Source of the DNA: Microbacterium arabinogalactanolyticum
Lineage (GTDB): Bacteria; Actinomycetota; Actinomycetes; Actinomycetales; Microbacteriaceae
NCBI RefSeq assembly: GCF_030268005.1
Contig: NZ_BRZC01000007.1
Span: 728,694 to 792,693, forward strand
Length of the DNA stretch: 64,000 nt
Direction of reading: 5' to 3'
Shown here: in pieces, positions 17,729 through 26,145 of the stretch
Position numbering within the stretch: position 1 is the stretch's first letter
Layout: the number at the start of each line of letters is the position of its first letter
The notes under the pieces: generated by a model
Seen by the model: the letters and a program-made list of their open reading frames with translations, nothing else
Told to the model about the DNA's origin: nothing
Database searches by the model: none
Program-made: the position numbers and the translations under genes

Positions 17729-17817
17729 GCTCCCAGGATGCCGCGTTCGAACCTCTATGAAAAGCGATGATTGATGAAGGATAATGTTCGTTGTCATCGA
17801 TGAATCGGGGGACGGGG
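17729..17817. promoter_or_regulatory. Divergent putA / LysR promoter region
   Basis: AT-rich 89-bp spacer with imperfect mirrored GATGATTGATGA and TCATCGATGAATC blocks (about 17766-17807), a pattern expected for a LysR-type operator (T-N11-A). It probably carries both promoters. Confidence 0.45.
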
Positions 17818-18711
17818 ATGTTCGAGCTGAGACGCCTGCGGCTGCTGCATGAACTGGCGCTGCGCGGCACGATCGCCGAAGTCGCCGCATCGCTCTCCTA
17901 CTCCCCCTCGACGGTGTCGCAGCAGCTCTCGCTGCTGGAGCGCGAGGCCGGCGTCGCCCTGCTGGAGCCGGACGGCCGTCGGGTGCGGCTGACGCCGCAG
18001 GGGCGGATGCTGGCCGAGCACGCAGCACGCGCTCTGGAGCTCGACGAGGCGGCCCGAGCAGCGCTGGCCGCGCACGCCGGCTGGGAGACCGTGCGGCTGT
18101 CGGCGATGCCGACGGCGGCGGAGACCATCGTTCCGGCGGCGCTCACCGTGCTCGCGGAGCGCGCACCGGGGCTGCGCGTGGAGCTGGCCGAGCTGCCGCC
18201 CGAGGAGAGCCTGTTCGAACTGTGGGCCCGCCGGTTCGACCTGGTGATCGCCGAGCAGTACCCGGGGCACACCCGCGAACTGCGCGACGGCGTGGTGCAC
18301 GATCTTCTGGGCGAGGACCCGATCCGGATCGTGCTCCCCCCCGCCGAGCGCCCGACGCCACTGCCCGACCTGCGCGACCGCGCCTGGGTGATGGAGCCAG
18401 AGGGCACGGCCGCCCGGCAGTGGGCGGTGCAGCAGTGCCGGGCGGCGGGGTTCGAGCCCGACATCCGCTATGAGGCGGCCGACCTGACCGCGCACGTGCG
18501 ACTGGTGGCATCCGGTCACGCCGTCGGCATGCTGCCCGATCTGATCTGGGGCGACGAGCCGAGCCCGCTGACGGTCGCAGAACTGCCCGGCTCCCCCGTG
18601 CGCGAGGTGTTCACCGCCGTGCGCGCGTCGTCGCGCGCCGACGAGTCCGTCGCGCTGGTGCGCACCGCCCTGCGCGAGGCCTTCACCGCGCACCACCGCG
18701 TCGCGCCCTGA
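17818..18711 (+). CDS. LysR family transcriptional regulator
   Basis: 297-residue LysR-type regulator. The N-terminal winged HTH is at about residues 1-60 (FELRRLRLLHELALRGTIAE, then LSYSPSTVSQQLSLLEREAG). The effector-binding domain follows, with LSAMPTAAETIVPAALTVLA and a late VRLVASGHAVGMLPDLIWG. The ATG at 17818 is taken because the HTH begins there and GGGGGA lies upstream; an in-frame ATG at 17791 is possible. It is divergent from putA and probably activates it in response to proline or a related amino acid. The effector is inferred. Confidence 0.87.
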   Translation: MFELRRLRLLHELALRGTIAEVAASLSYSPSTVSQQLSLLEREAGVALLEPDGRRVRLTPQGRMLAEHAARALELDEAARAALAAHAGWETVRLSAMPTAAETIVPAALTVLAERAPGLRVELAELPPEESLFELWARRFDLVIAEQYPGHTRELRDGVVHDLLGEDPIRIVLPPAERPTPLPDLRDRAWVMEPEGTAARQWAVQQCRAAGFEPDIRYEAADLTAHVRLVASGHAVGMLPDLIWGDEPSPLTVAELPGSPVREVFTAVRASSRADESVALVRTALREAFTAHHRVAP

Positions 18712-18770
18712 GCCGGCGGGCGGTCACGGGACGGACATCCGATGTTTCCTCCTCGTCCATCCACGGTGCC

Positions 18771-18776
18771 TAGTGT
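18771..18776 (+). promoter_or_regulatory. -10 box for the PHP protein gene
   Basis: TAGTGT about 30 bp before the ATG, with AAGGAA as ribosome-binding site in the short leader. Confidence 0.35.
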
Positions 18777-18806
18777 CCCGAGGGTCCCGACCCCGAAGGA
18801 ACCCTC

Positions 18807-20552
18807 ATGTGCGACCACGACGCGCCCATCTCCCGTCCGATCGACGCCGACGCTGAGCTGGCCCGGCTCGGATTCTCCCGCCGCGGCATGCTTCGGGCCG
18901 CGGGCATCGCCCTCGCCGCGGGAGGGCTGTCGGCAGTGGTCGGCGAGGCCACGACCGCCTCGGCCTCGGCCGCCGCCGGCCGTCCGCAGACCGCTCCCCC
19001 GCTGACCTGGCTGGTCGGCGATCACCACGTGCACACGCAGTTCAGCCATGACGCGAAATACCGGATGGCGCAGCAGCTCGACGCCGCGCAGCGCTACGGC
19101 GTCGACTGGCTCGCGTTCACCGAGCACAGCAACTTCGCCCACGCGGAGCGCGGGCTGCCGACCGCGCGCGAGCAGATCCAGCGCGAGCGCGACGCACGGC
19201 GCATGCTGATCTTCCAGGGACTGGAGTGGTACATCCCCGGCGCCGAGCACGCCTCGGTGCTGGTGGCGCCCGGCACCGACGACGCGCGTGTGCTGCGTGC
19301 GTTCGAGCTGGCCTGGGACGGCAAGCTCAACGGCTGGGAGCGTCCGGCGAATGCCGCACAGGCGGCCGACTTCCAGCGCAGGGCCGCCGAGGCGATCGCC
19401 TGGCTCGGCGCGCAGAAGCGGGCCGGCCTCATCGCGGATGCCGTGGCGCTCGCCAACCACCCGATGCGCCTGGGCATCGACTCCCCGCACGAGATCCGCG
19501 CCTGGCGCGACGCCGACCCGCACATCATGATCGGCATGGAGGGCGCTCCCGGCGCCCAGGGCTCCGCGATCAGCCAGTACTCGGGTCCGGGCGATCAGCG
19601 CGGCGAGTACGTCAACGCCCCGCGTCCGGACAGCTGGCCCGGGTACCCCGCCGACGCGTACCGGCCCTATGGCGGGTTCGACTGGGCGACGGCGACGGTC
19701 GGCGGGCTCTGGGATGCCCTGCTCGCCGAGGGCCGGCCCTTCTGGATCACCTCCAACTCCGACAACCACCTGACGGTCAAGGACACCTGGCGGATCGGCG
19801 ACTACCCGGCGGGCGAGCCCTACGCGAGCCTGCCGAACGAGTTCGACCGCTGGGCTGTGCTCGGCAAGCGCCCCGACCCGGTCGACACCGGGGTGCCGCA
19901 GGGCGGCAGCGACTTCTGGCCTGGACAGTTCTCCCGACTGCACACCGGCGTCACCTCGCGCACATACGCGGGCGTGCTCGATGCGATGCGCCGGGGCCGC
20001 ATGTGGGTGGACCACGGCCACCTGCTCGCCGGGCTCGACGTGCAGGCGCAGGCCACCATGCCCGGCAAGGGCCACGGCCGCGGCAACGGTGCGGGCAACG
20101 GCTGGGGCAACGCGGCAGGGCGCTCAGCCACCCTCGGCGACACCCTCACGGCGCGCCGCGGACAGGACGTGGTCGTGACGATCACCGTGTCCACCACCGA
20201 GTACGCCAACGCCGCCGGCATCCGCCCCGAGCTCGCGCACGTCGACCTGATCGCGGGCCCGGTCACGGGACCTTCGACGGATGCGGATGCCGTGCGCGCC
20301 CCGGAGACCCGCGTCGTGCGGCAGTTCGACACCACCGGACGCCGGGGCACCTTCACGCTGACGCACGTGTTCGAGAAGGTCGACCGCCCGTTCTACGTGC
20401 GCTTCCGCGGCAGCGACGGCAACCGCAACGGCGTCGGCTACCACGGCGCCTCGGTCGATCCTGCGGGGCCCCTGCGGCACGGGGACGGCGAGGGCGACCC
20501 GTGGAAGGACACCTGGTTCTACGCGAACCCGATCTTCGTGCAGGTGGGCTGA
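18807..20552 (+). CDS. Tat-exported PHP-domain phosphoesterase-like protein
   Basis: 581-residue protein with a twin-arginine signal (FSRRGMLR, Arg25-Arg26, followed by an Ala/Gly-rich hydrophobic stretch). The PHP metal-binding motif is GDHHVHTQFSHD at about residues 71-82, with EHSNFAH and NSDNH further on. It should fold in the cytoplasm and act outside as a metal-dependent phosphoesterase. A Gly/Asn-rich low-complexity stretch (about residues 413-433) lies before a C-terminal beta-rich domain. The substrate is unknown. It ends 10 bp before the convergent methyltransferase. Confidence 0.82.
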   Translation: MCDHDAPISRPIDADAELARLGFSRRGMLRAAGIALAAGGLSAVVGEATTASASAAAGRPQTAPPLTWLVGDHHVHTQFSHDAKYRMAQQLDAAQRYGVDWLAFTEHSNFAHAERGLPTAREQIQRERDARRMLIFQGLEWYIPGAEHASVLVAPGTDDARVLRAFELAWDGKLNGWERPANAAQAADFQRRAAEAIAWLGAQKRAGLIADAVALANHPMRLGIDSPHEIRAWRDADPHIMIGMEGAPGAQGSAISQYSGPGDQRGEYVNAPRPDSWPGYPADAYRPYGGFDWATATVGGLWDALLAEGRPFWITSNSDNHLTVKDTWRIGDYPAGEPYASLPNEFDRWAVLGKRPDPVDTGVPQGGSDFWPGQFSRLHTGVTSRTYAGVLDAMRRGRMWVDHGHLLAGLDVQAQATMPGKGHGRGNGAGNGWGNAAGRSATLGDTLTARRGQDVVVTITVSTTEYANAAGIRPELAHVDLIAGPVTGPSTDADAVRAPETRVVRQFDTTGRRGTFTLTHVFEKVDRPFYVRFRGSDGNRNGVGYHGASVDPAGPLRHGDGEGDPWKDTWFYANPIFVQVG

Positions 20553-20562
20553 CGGGCGGCGC

Positions 20563-21597
20563 TCAGAGCGCGCGCACGGTCGCGTGCGGCATCCGCTCGC
20601 GCATGACGCGCACCGCCTCGGGGTTGTGGTCGACGAGCACGGCGTCGCGGCCGAGGGCGGATGCCACCGCACCGGTCGTGCCCGATCCGGCGAACAGGTC
20701 GAGCACCCTGTCGCCCGGTCGTGACGACGCCTGCACGATGCGGCGCAGCACGCCCTCGGGCTTCTGCGTCGGGTACCCGGTCTTCTCGCGTCCCGTGGTC
20801 GGCACGATCGTGTGCCACCAGACGTCGGTGGGCAGCTTGCCGCGGGCGGCCTTCTCGGCCGTGACCAGACCCGGAGCCATGTAGGGCTCACGGTCCACGG
20901 CATCCGAGTCGAAGAAGTGCCCGCCGGGCGTCTTGACGTAGACCAGGATCGTGTCGTGCTTGGTGGGCCAGCGCCGTCGCGACTTGGCCCCGTAGTCGTA
21001 GGCCCAGATCAGCTCGTTCAGGAACGCGTCGCGGCCGAACACCGCATCCAGCATGACCTTGGCGTAGTGCGCCTCGCGGTAGTCCAGGTGCAGGTACAGC
21101 GTGCCGTCGTCGGCGAGCAGCCGCCAGGCCTCCTCGAGCCGCGGCATGAGGAAGTCGCCATAGTCGTCGAAGCGGTCGTCGTAGGCGCGCAGCATTCCCC
21201 GCACGCGTTCGTAGGCCAGGCCGTGGAATCCGTGCCTGACCTCCCTCTCGCCCGCGCGCCCGCCAGAACTCCGGAGATCCGTGGCCGAACCGGGCGATCC
21301 CGCGGCATCCGCGCCGGTTTCGGCCGCATTCTCCGGAGTTGTGTCCGCCCGCCGGGCCGTCACGACCTGCCGTTCCTGCGCACGGCCGGTGTTGAACGGC
21401 GGGTCGAGGTAGACGAGGGAGAAGGATCCGGATGCCAGGGTGCCGGCCGCCTCGAGGTTGTCGCCCTCGATGATCTCGACCGAGCCGGGCATTGCGGGCG
21501 CTTCGCGCGGAGATGTGCGCTTCATGCGGACGGAATCCGAGGGCTGATCCGCGGCAGGCGCACTTTCCCGCGCGAGGCGCTCGGTGTCAGCGCTCAC
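20563..21597 (-). CDS. Orphan site-specific DNA methyltransferase (N6-adenine/N4-cytosine type)
   Basis: 344-residue amino-methyltransferase. The catalytic motif DPPF is in VYLDPPFNTGRAQ near residue 70, and the AdoMet-binding motif FAGSGTTGAVASALG is near the C-terminus, an order (DPPF before FxGxG) typical of the beta class. WPTKHDTILVYVK and GYPTQKPEGVLRRI are classic conserved segments. About 55 Ala/Gly-rich residues lie between DPPF and the next conserved block. No restriction enzyme is nearby, so it is probably a solitary regulatory or protective enzyme. The GTG at 21597 is uncertain; Met25 or Met36 could be the start. It lies 12 bp after the lipoate ligase gene. Confidence 0.82.
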   Translation of the reverse strand: MSADTERLARESAPAADQPSDSVRMKRTSPREAPAMPGSVEIIEGDNLEAAGTLASGSFSLVYLDPPFNTGRAQERQVVTARRADTTPENAAETGADAAGSPGSATDLRSSGGRAGEREVRHGFHGLAYERVRGMLRAYDDRFDDYGDFLMPRLEEAWRLLADDGTLYLHLDYREAHYAKVMLDAVFGRDAFLNELIWAYDYGAKSRRRWPTKHDTILVYVKTPGGHFFDSDAVDREPYMAPGLVTAEKAARGKLPTDVWWHTIVPTTGREKTGYPTQKPEGVLRRIVQASSRPGDRVLDLFAGSGTTGAVASALGRDAVLVDHNPEAVRVMRERMPHATVRAL

Positions 21598-21609
21598 TGC
21601 GCGCCGCGT

Positions 21610-22659
21610 TCACGGAACACGGTGCAGCCACGCATCGGTGGCGAACTTCGACTCGACCAGGGCCTCGGCGTCCGCATACTCATCCGCCGTGATCGCACCG
21701 TCCTCGGCGCCGGTCAGCGCGCGGAACGTCTCCTTGAAGCGCTCGATGATCTCGCTGCGCTCCATGCCGGTCTGGGTGCGCAGCGGATCGACGCGCTTGG
21801 CAGCGGAGGTGGTGCCCTTGTCGCTGAGCTTCTCGCGGCCGATGCGCAGCACCTCGGTCATGGTCTGGCCGTCGATGTCGTACGAGATGGTCGCGTGGTG
21901 CAGCACGCCGCCGTTCGCGAGACGCTTCTGCGCGGCGCCGCCGATCTTGCCGGTGGGCGAGGCGATGTCGTTGAGGGGCTGGTAGGTCGCGTCGATGCCG
22001 ACCGAGCGCAGCGCCTGCAGCACCCAGTCGTCGAGGAACGCGTAGGAGTCGGCGAAGGTCATGCCCTGCACGAGGGATGCCGGCACGTAGAGCGAGTAGG
22101 TGATGATCTGGCCCGCGGCCATCATCATCGCGCCACCGCCGGAGATCCGGCGCACGACGTCGAAGCCGTGGCGAGCCGCGCCCTCCGGGTCGACCTCGTT
22201 GCGGTACGACTGGAACGAGCCGATCACCACGGCGGACTCGTCCCACTCCCAGATGCGCAGCGTGGGACGGCGGCGCCCCTCGCCCACGCGCGAGGTGAGC
22301 ACCTCGTCGAGCGCGAGGTTCATCCGAGGCGAGACAGCCTTCTCGTGCACGATCTCCCAGTCGAAGTCACGCCAGCCGGGAGCGGTCACCAGGGCGCGGC
22401 GCACCACCGTGCCGACCGCCTCGGGGGTGAAGCCCAGCAGCTGCGCGCCGTCGGGCAGCGCACCGCGCACCGCGGCGGCGATCGTGGAGACGTCGGCTTC
22501 GACGGGCATCCCCTCGACGGCGGCGTTGATCGCCTCCAGTGCCGTGTCCGGCTCGAGGAAGAAGTCTCCCGCGAGGCGGAAGTCGCGGATCAGTCCGTCT
22601 TCGACCTCGAGGTCGACGACGACGAGCTTGCCACCGGGAACCTTGTACTCACCATGCAC
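21610..22659 (-). CDS. lplA: Lipoate-protein ligase A family protein, permuted domain order
   Basis: 349-residue protein. Residues about 1-85 (EYKVPGGKLVVVDLEVEDGL, then FFLEPDTALEAINAAVEG) resemble the small accessory domain normally at the C-terminus of LplA. Residues about 100-349 form the catalytic BPL/LplA/LipB domain with RRISGGGAMMMA, the lipoyl-AMP loop. It attaches lipoate or octanoate to 2-oxoacid dehydrogenase E2 or GcvH proteins. The permuted order is unusual compared with E. coli LplA. The methyltransferase gene follows 12 bp downstream in the same direction. Confidence 0.83.
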   Translation of the reverse strand: MHGEYKVPGGKLVVVDLEVEDGLIRDFRLAGDFFLEPDTALEAINAAVEGMPVEADVSTIAAAVRGALPDGAQLLGFTPEAVGTVVRRALVTAPGWRDFDWEIVHEKAVSPRMNLALDEVLTSRVGEGRRRPTLRIWEWDESAVVIGSFQSYRNEVDPEGAARHGFDVVRRISGGGAMMMAAGQIITYSLYVPASLVQGMTFADSYAFLDDWVLQALRSVGIDATYQPLNDIASPTGKIGGAAQKRLANGGVLHHATISYDIDGQTMTEVLRIGREKLSDKGTTSAAKRVDPLRTQTGMERSEIIERFKETFRALTGAEDGAITADEYADAEALVESKFATDAWLHRVP

Positions 22660-22682
22660 CGCTCCAGCTTAACGGCGCGCTC

Positions 22683-23386
22683 TCAGGCGCGGACGGTCGG
22701 GTCGGGCAGGCCGGTGTCGATGCGGGGCTTGTCACCGCGCGACGCCTTCATCCACACGAAGAAGCCGACGATGGTGAAGCCGCCGTAGAACAGGTACATG
22801 AACGCGGTCGCGTAGTAGCCGGCCGAGAACAGCAGCGGCACGCCCACAGCATCCACCGCGACCCAGATCAGCCAGAACTCGACCCATCCCTTGGCCATCG
22901 CCCAGGTCGCCAGCAGCGACCCGACGAAGGTCCAGGCGTCGCTCCACACCGGCTCGTACGAGCCCAGCATCCGGAAGATCGGGGTCAGGCCCGCCGTGCC
23001 GACGAGCAGCGCGCCGATCAGCAGCACGCGCGTGCGCCCCGAGGCCCAGCGCGGCACGATCGCGTGCCCCTCGCCGTCTCTCGCCTGCTTCCAGCGCACC
23101 CAGCCGTAGATCGAGACGGCGATGAACATCACCTGCCGGCCGGCCTGGCCGAACAGGTTCGCGGTGTGGTCGGTGCCGAACACGCTGCCCAGGAACACCG
23201 TCAGGAGCAGGGCAGGGCGTTGCCGATGATCCCCACGGGCCAGGCCCACAGCCGGCGGCGCATCGCGCCGAGAGCGGATGCCAGTCCGAAGACGTTCCCG
23301 ACCACCTCGCGCACCAGGAGCGACGACGATCCGACGGGGATCTGCGCGTTGAAGGCGTCCAGCAGCCAGTGCAGGACCTCGCTCAC
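22683..23386 (-). pseudogene. pnuC: pnuC (nicotinamide riboside transporter) broken by a frameshift
   Basis: Two overlapping frames together make one PnuC-like membrane protein of about 234 aa. The 5' part (GTG at 23386, overlapping the hydrolase stop by GTGA) reads LWAWPVGIIGNAL and then meets a stop. The 3' part continues in another frame with LLLTVFLGSVFG and the rest of the transporter, including WVEFWLIWVAVDAVGVPLLF. The break coincides with CAGGGCAGGG at 23208-23217; removing one 5-bp CAGGG copy restores NALLLTVFLG. So it is a 5-bp tandem duplication, either a real null or phase-variable allele or a sequencing error. Confidence 0.8.
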
Positions 23387-24267
23387 CGAGTGCTCGCGGC
23401 GGGGACGTGCCTGTCGAGCCAGGCGAGCACGTCGGCGCGCACCTGATCCTGCTGCAGCTCGTTGAAGATCTCGTGCCGGGCGTCGGCGTAGACGAGCGTG
23501 GTGACGTCGCTCAGGCCGGAGCGGTTCCGGTACGCGTCCGCGAGCTTGTGCACGCTGTGCGGCCCGCCGACCGGGTCGTCACGGCCGACGAGCAGCAGCA
23601 CCGGCACGTCCCTGCCGAGGTCCTTCTTCGGCCGTCCGTACATGCGCGCCGCCTCGATCGGGCCGAAGAGCTTCAGCAGCGGGGTCTCGACCGTGAGGGG
23701 GTCGTCGTGGAAGGCCTGCCACACGGCCGAGTCGCGCGAGAGCCACTCCAGGCCGTCGGCGTCCGGCCCGTCCCACTGCTTGTTCAGGGGCAGCGGATTC
23801 ATGTCGGTCGGGGTGCGGTACGCGGAGCCGGAGAGGATCACAGCCGAGTAGGCCTCCGGATGCTGGTTGAACAGCATCTGCGAGAGGAACGACCCCCAGG
23901 AGTGCCCGAGCAGCACGATCGGGAGCCCGGGACGCTCGCTCTGGATGACCTGCGTGAGCTGCCAGCATGCCGCGACGGTAGCCCGCATGCCGCCCTTGCC
24001 GAGGTGGCCGAGCCTTGCGGGGCCGTTCCACTGCCGGATGCCGGTGCGCCCGTGCCCGCGGTGATCGTCGGCGTACACGTGGAAGCCCGCGGCCGTGAGC
24101 TCGGCGATGAGCGCCTCGTACCGGCCCGCGTGCTCGCCGACGCCGTGCAGCAGCTGCACGACTCCTCTCGCCTCGCCCTGCGCCTCGTACACGTCGTAGA
24201 CGATCGCGATGCCGTGGGCGTCGGTGAACTCCGCTGTTCTCTTGGCGACGCTGCTCTCAGAAGACAT
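23383..24267 (-). CDS. Alpha/beta hydrolase, monoacylglycerol-lipase-like
   Basis: 294-residue serine hydrolase of the Hydrolase_4 group. It has VVQLLHGVGEHAGRYEALIA, YADDHRGHGRTG, and the nucleophile elbow GHSWGS with the catalytic Ser. VGRDDPVGGPHSVHKLADAY and ARHEIFNE supply the likely catalytic Asp and His. It has no signal peptide and probably hydrolyses monoacylglycerols or lysolipids in the cytoplasm. It is followed by pnuC with a GTGA overlap, which means the two are co-translated. The link to NAD precursor uptake is not obvious. Confidence 0.85.
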   Translation of the reverse strand: MSSESSVAKRTAEFTDAHGIAIVYDVYEAQGEARGVVQLLHGVGEHAGRYEALIAELTAAGFHVYADDHRGHGRTGIRQWNGPARLGHLGKGGMRATVAACWQLTQVIQSERPGLPIVLLGHSWGSFLSQMLFNQHPEAYSAVILSGSAYRTPTDMNPLPLNKQWDGPDADGLEWLSRDSAVWQAFHDDPLTVETPLLKLFGPIEAARMYGRPKKDLGRDVPVLLLVGRDDPVGGPHSVHKLADAYRNRSGLSDVTTLVYADARHEIFNELQQDQVRADVLAWLDRHVPAASTR

Positions 24268-24337
24268 GCCCCGAGTCTACGGATGCCGGGCGGCCGGCAT
24301 CCGCTCGTTTCGCAGCGACGCCGCGGGCCGCGAGCGC

Positions 24338-24751
24338 TCAGCGGTGGAACGGGTACATCGGATAGACGTAGCCGGCCGACCAGAACGGCGCGAGGCCGTA
24401 GTAGCCGAACACGTCCTCGTTGTACGCGACGTCGTTGATCAGCTCGGGGTCGTAGGCGGGGGCGGAACGCAGCTTTTCCCGGCTCTGATCGATGCGCACC
24501 TCGTGCTCGGTGACGTCGGTCACGGCGTCCACCGGGATGTAGGACTTCTGCTCGCCGAGACCCAGGAACCCGCCCGATCCGACGACCAGGAAGCGCACCT
24601 TCTCCTCGGCGGTGTCGACGAGGAGGTCGTCGACCTTTCCGAGGTCCTCGCCCCCGACGTCCTTGACGTCGCGGCCGCGGATGTCGTCTTCCTTCGCGAG
24701 GGTCTTGTCGCTGTCGCCGAGGGCGATCAGCTCGTGCTCGTTGACGTTCAT
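24338..24751 (-). CDS. PRC-barrel domain protein
   Basis: 137-residue protein with a PRC-barrel fold (DIRGRDVKDVGGEDLGKVDD, then KVRFLVVGSGGFLGLGEQKS and YIPVDAVTDV, about residues 22-88). The tail is aromatic-rich (GYYGLAPFWSAGYVYPMYPF). It has AAGGAGAG before the ATG. PRC-barrel proteins of this size are common stress-associated proteins in actinobacteria, and the function is unknown. It is a single gene with its own promoter. Confidence 0.8.
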   Translation of the reverse strand: MNVNEHELIALGDSDKTLAKEDDIRGRDVKDVGGEDLGKVDDLLVDTAEEKVRFLVVGSGGFLGLGEQKSYIPVDAVTDVTEHEVRIDQSREKLRSAPAYDPELINDVAYNEDVFGYYGLAPFWSAGYVYPMYPFHR

Positions 24752-24866
24752 GGCACTCTCCTTCCAGGTCGTGAAACCTTCTCAGGAGATGCCGCGTCAG
24801 GGCAGGGGCTGGCCTCGCCCGAGCAGGCGGAGTAGCCTCAGCGGTGCGGCGTGCGGTCGCGCCGTG

Positions 24867-25625
24867 TCAGGCCGCGGACGTCTCCGCGGCGCGCAGAGCG
24901 GCGACGATCGCGAGCGCCGTCTCGCGGTCGGTGACCTCGTATCCGCCGACACCGTCGCTGGCGGATCCCATCCGCACACCCCCGTCGGCGTGAACCGTGC
25001 GCTTGGCCGAGAAGTGCACGGCGTCGACCCCGGTCGCGGCGATGGCGGCGACGGTGTCGACGTCGATGCCGCTGCCCGCCATGACCTCGATGCCGCCGGC
25101 GGCCTCGGCGACCAGCGCCCGCAGCGTCTCGATCCCGTCGATGGCCTGCGAGGCGCCGCCGGAGCTGAGCACGCGGCGCATGCCGAGCTCGCGCGCCGTC
25201 CGCAGGGCGGCGATCGGGTCGGGGGTCACATCGATCACGCGGTGCAGCGTGACGGATGCTCCGCGTGCGGCGTCCACGATGCGCGCGAGCGCCTCACGGT
25301 CCAGCGCGCCTGTCTCGTCCTGGCATCCGACGACCACGCCGTGGGCGCCGGCGGCGAGCACGTCGCGTACGTCGTGCACGATCACGTCGATGGCGTCCGC
25401 GCTGTACTGGAATCCGCCGGCGCGCGGGCGGATGAGCACGTGCACCTCGGGCCCGCCGTCGCCGACGGCGGCGAGCACGCTGCGCAGGGTCCCCCGTGAC
25501 GGGGTCAGTCCGCCCAGCGCGAGTGCCTGCGCGAGCTCGATGCGTGCGGCTCCTGCCTCGCGGGCGATGCGCGCCCCGGCGGGGTTCTGGACGGCGAGTT
25601 CGAACGCGAGGGGCACGAGAAGCAT
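24867..25625 (-). CDS. cutC: CutC family protein (putative copper homeostasis)
   Basis: 252-residue TIM-barrel protein. It shows the CutC signatures ARIELAQALALGGLTPSRGT, VHVLIRPRAGGFQYSADAID, VTLHRVIDVTPDPIAALRTA and RRVLSSGGASQAIDGIETLR. The start at 25625 is chosen because homology begins at LVPLAFELAVQN; an upstream in-frame start would run into the divergent promoter. The copper role is historic and disputed, and the biochemical activity is unproven. It is divergent from a MarR gene. Confidence 0.85.
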   Translation of the reverse strand: MLLVPLAFELAVQNPAGARIAREAGAARIELAQALALGGLTPSRGTLRSVLAAVGDGGPEVHVLIRPRAGGFQYSADAIDVIVHDVRDVLAAGAHGVVVGCQDETGALDREALARIVDAARGASVTLHRVIDVTPDPIAALRTARELGMRRVLSSGGASQAIDGIETLRALVAEAAGGIEVMAGSGIDVDTVAAIAATGVDAVHFSAKRTVHADGGVRMGSASDGVGGYEVTDRETALAIVAALRAAETSAA

Positions 25626-25691
25626 TTTCGCACTCGGAGGCCTGATTCCCAAGATGGTGAACATTATTTTCATGCTTCCCCATCGCGACAA

Positions 25692-25712
25692 ACTTAGTTA
25701 GGCTATCTAAGT
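25692..25712. promoter_or_regulatory. Palindromic MarR operator overlapping the marR promoter
   Basis: ACTTAG (25692-25697) and CTAAGT (25707-25712) form a 21-bp palindrome ending two bases before the MarR ATG. TAGGCT (25699-25704) inside it is the probable -10 box, so binding would block transcription. This suggests autoregulation. Confidence 0.6.
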
Positions 25713-25713
25713 A

Positions 25714-26145
25714 ATGACCGAGGACTTCGCCGCCACCGCATCCGAGCTCCGATTCGCCCTCTTCCGTCTGACCCGACGCCTGCGCAGCGTCCGCGCCTTC
25801 GACGCGATGAGCGATGCCCAGCTCGCCGCTCTCGGCGCGCTCCGCGCACACGGACGACGCACCCTCTCCGGCCTCGCCGAGCACGAGCGGGTCACCGCCC
25901 CCACGATGAGCGCGACCGTCAACGGCCTCGAGGAGCTCGGCCTCGTCGTTCGGGTTCCGGACGAGGACGACCGCCGCCGCGTCTACGTCGAGATCACCGC
26001 CGAAGGCGAGAAGGTCGTCATCGCGACGGTCCGCCGCCGCGACGAGGCCCTGGCCGACATGATCACCGGTGTCGGTCTCGACGCCGACGAGCTCGCCGTG
26101 CTGCGCGCGGCCGCCCCCGTTCTGCGGAAGCTGGCCGAGTCATGA
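25714..26145 (+). CDS. MarR family transcriptional regulator
   Basis: 143-residue MarR-type repressor. The winged-helix part is clear: SGLAEHERVTAPTMSATVNG, LEELGLVVRVPDEDDRRRVY and the following wing, about residues 50-105. It is the first gene of a three-gene operon with two MFS transporters (overlaps ATGA at 26142 and GTGA at 27539) and sits next to its own palindromic operator. Control of drug or siderophore efflux is likely; the ligand is unknown. Confidence 0.9.
   Translation: MTEDFAATASELRFALFRLTRRLRSVRAFDAMSDAQLAALGALRAHGRRTLSGLAEHERVTAPTMSATVNGLEELGLVVRVPDEDDRRRVYVEITAEGEKVVIATVRRRDEALADMITGVGLDADELAVLRAAAPVLRKLAES

Noticed and set aside
24338..24751. PRC-barrel gene as a photosynthetic reaction-centre gene
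   Set aside because: Only the widespread PRC-barrel domain is present; no photosynthesis gene is nearby.
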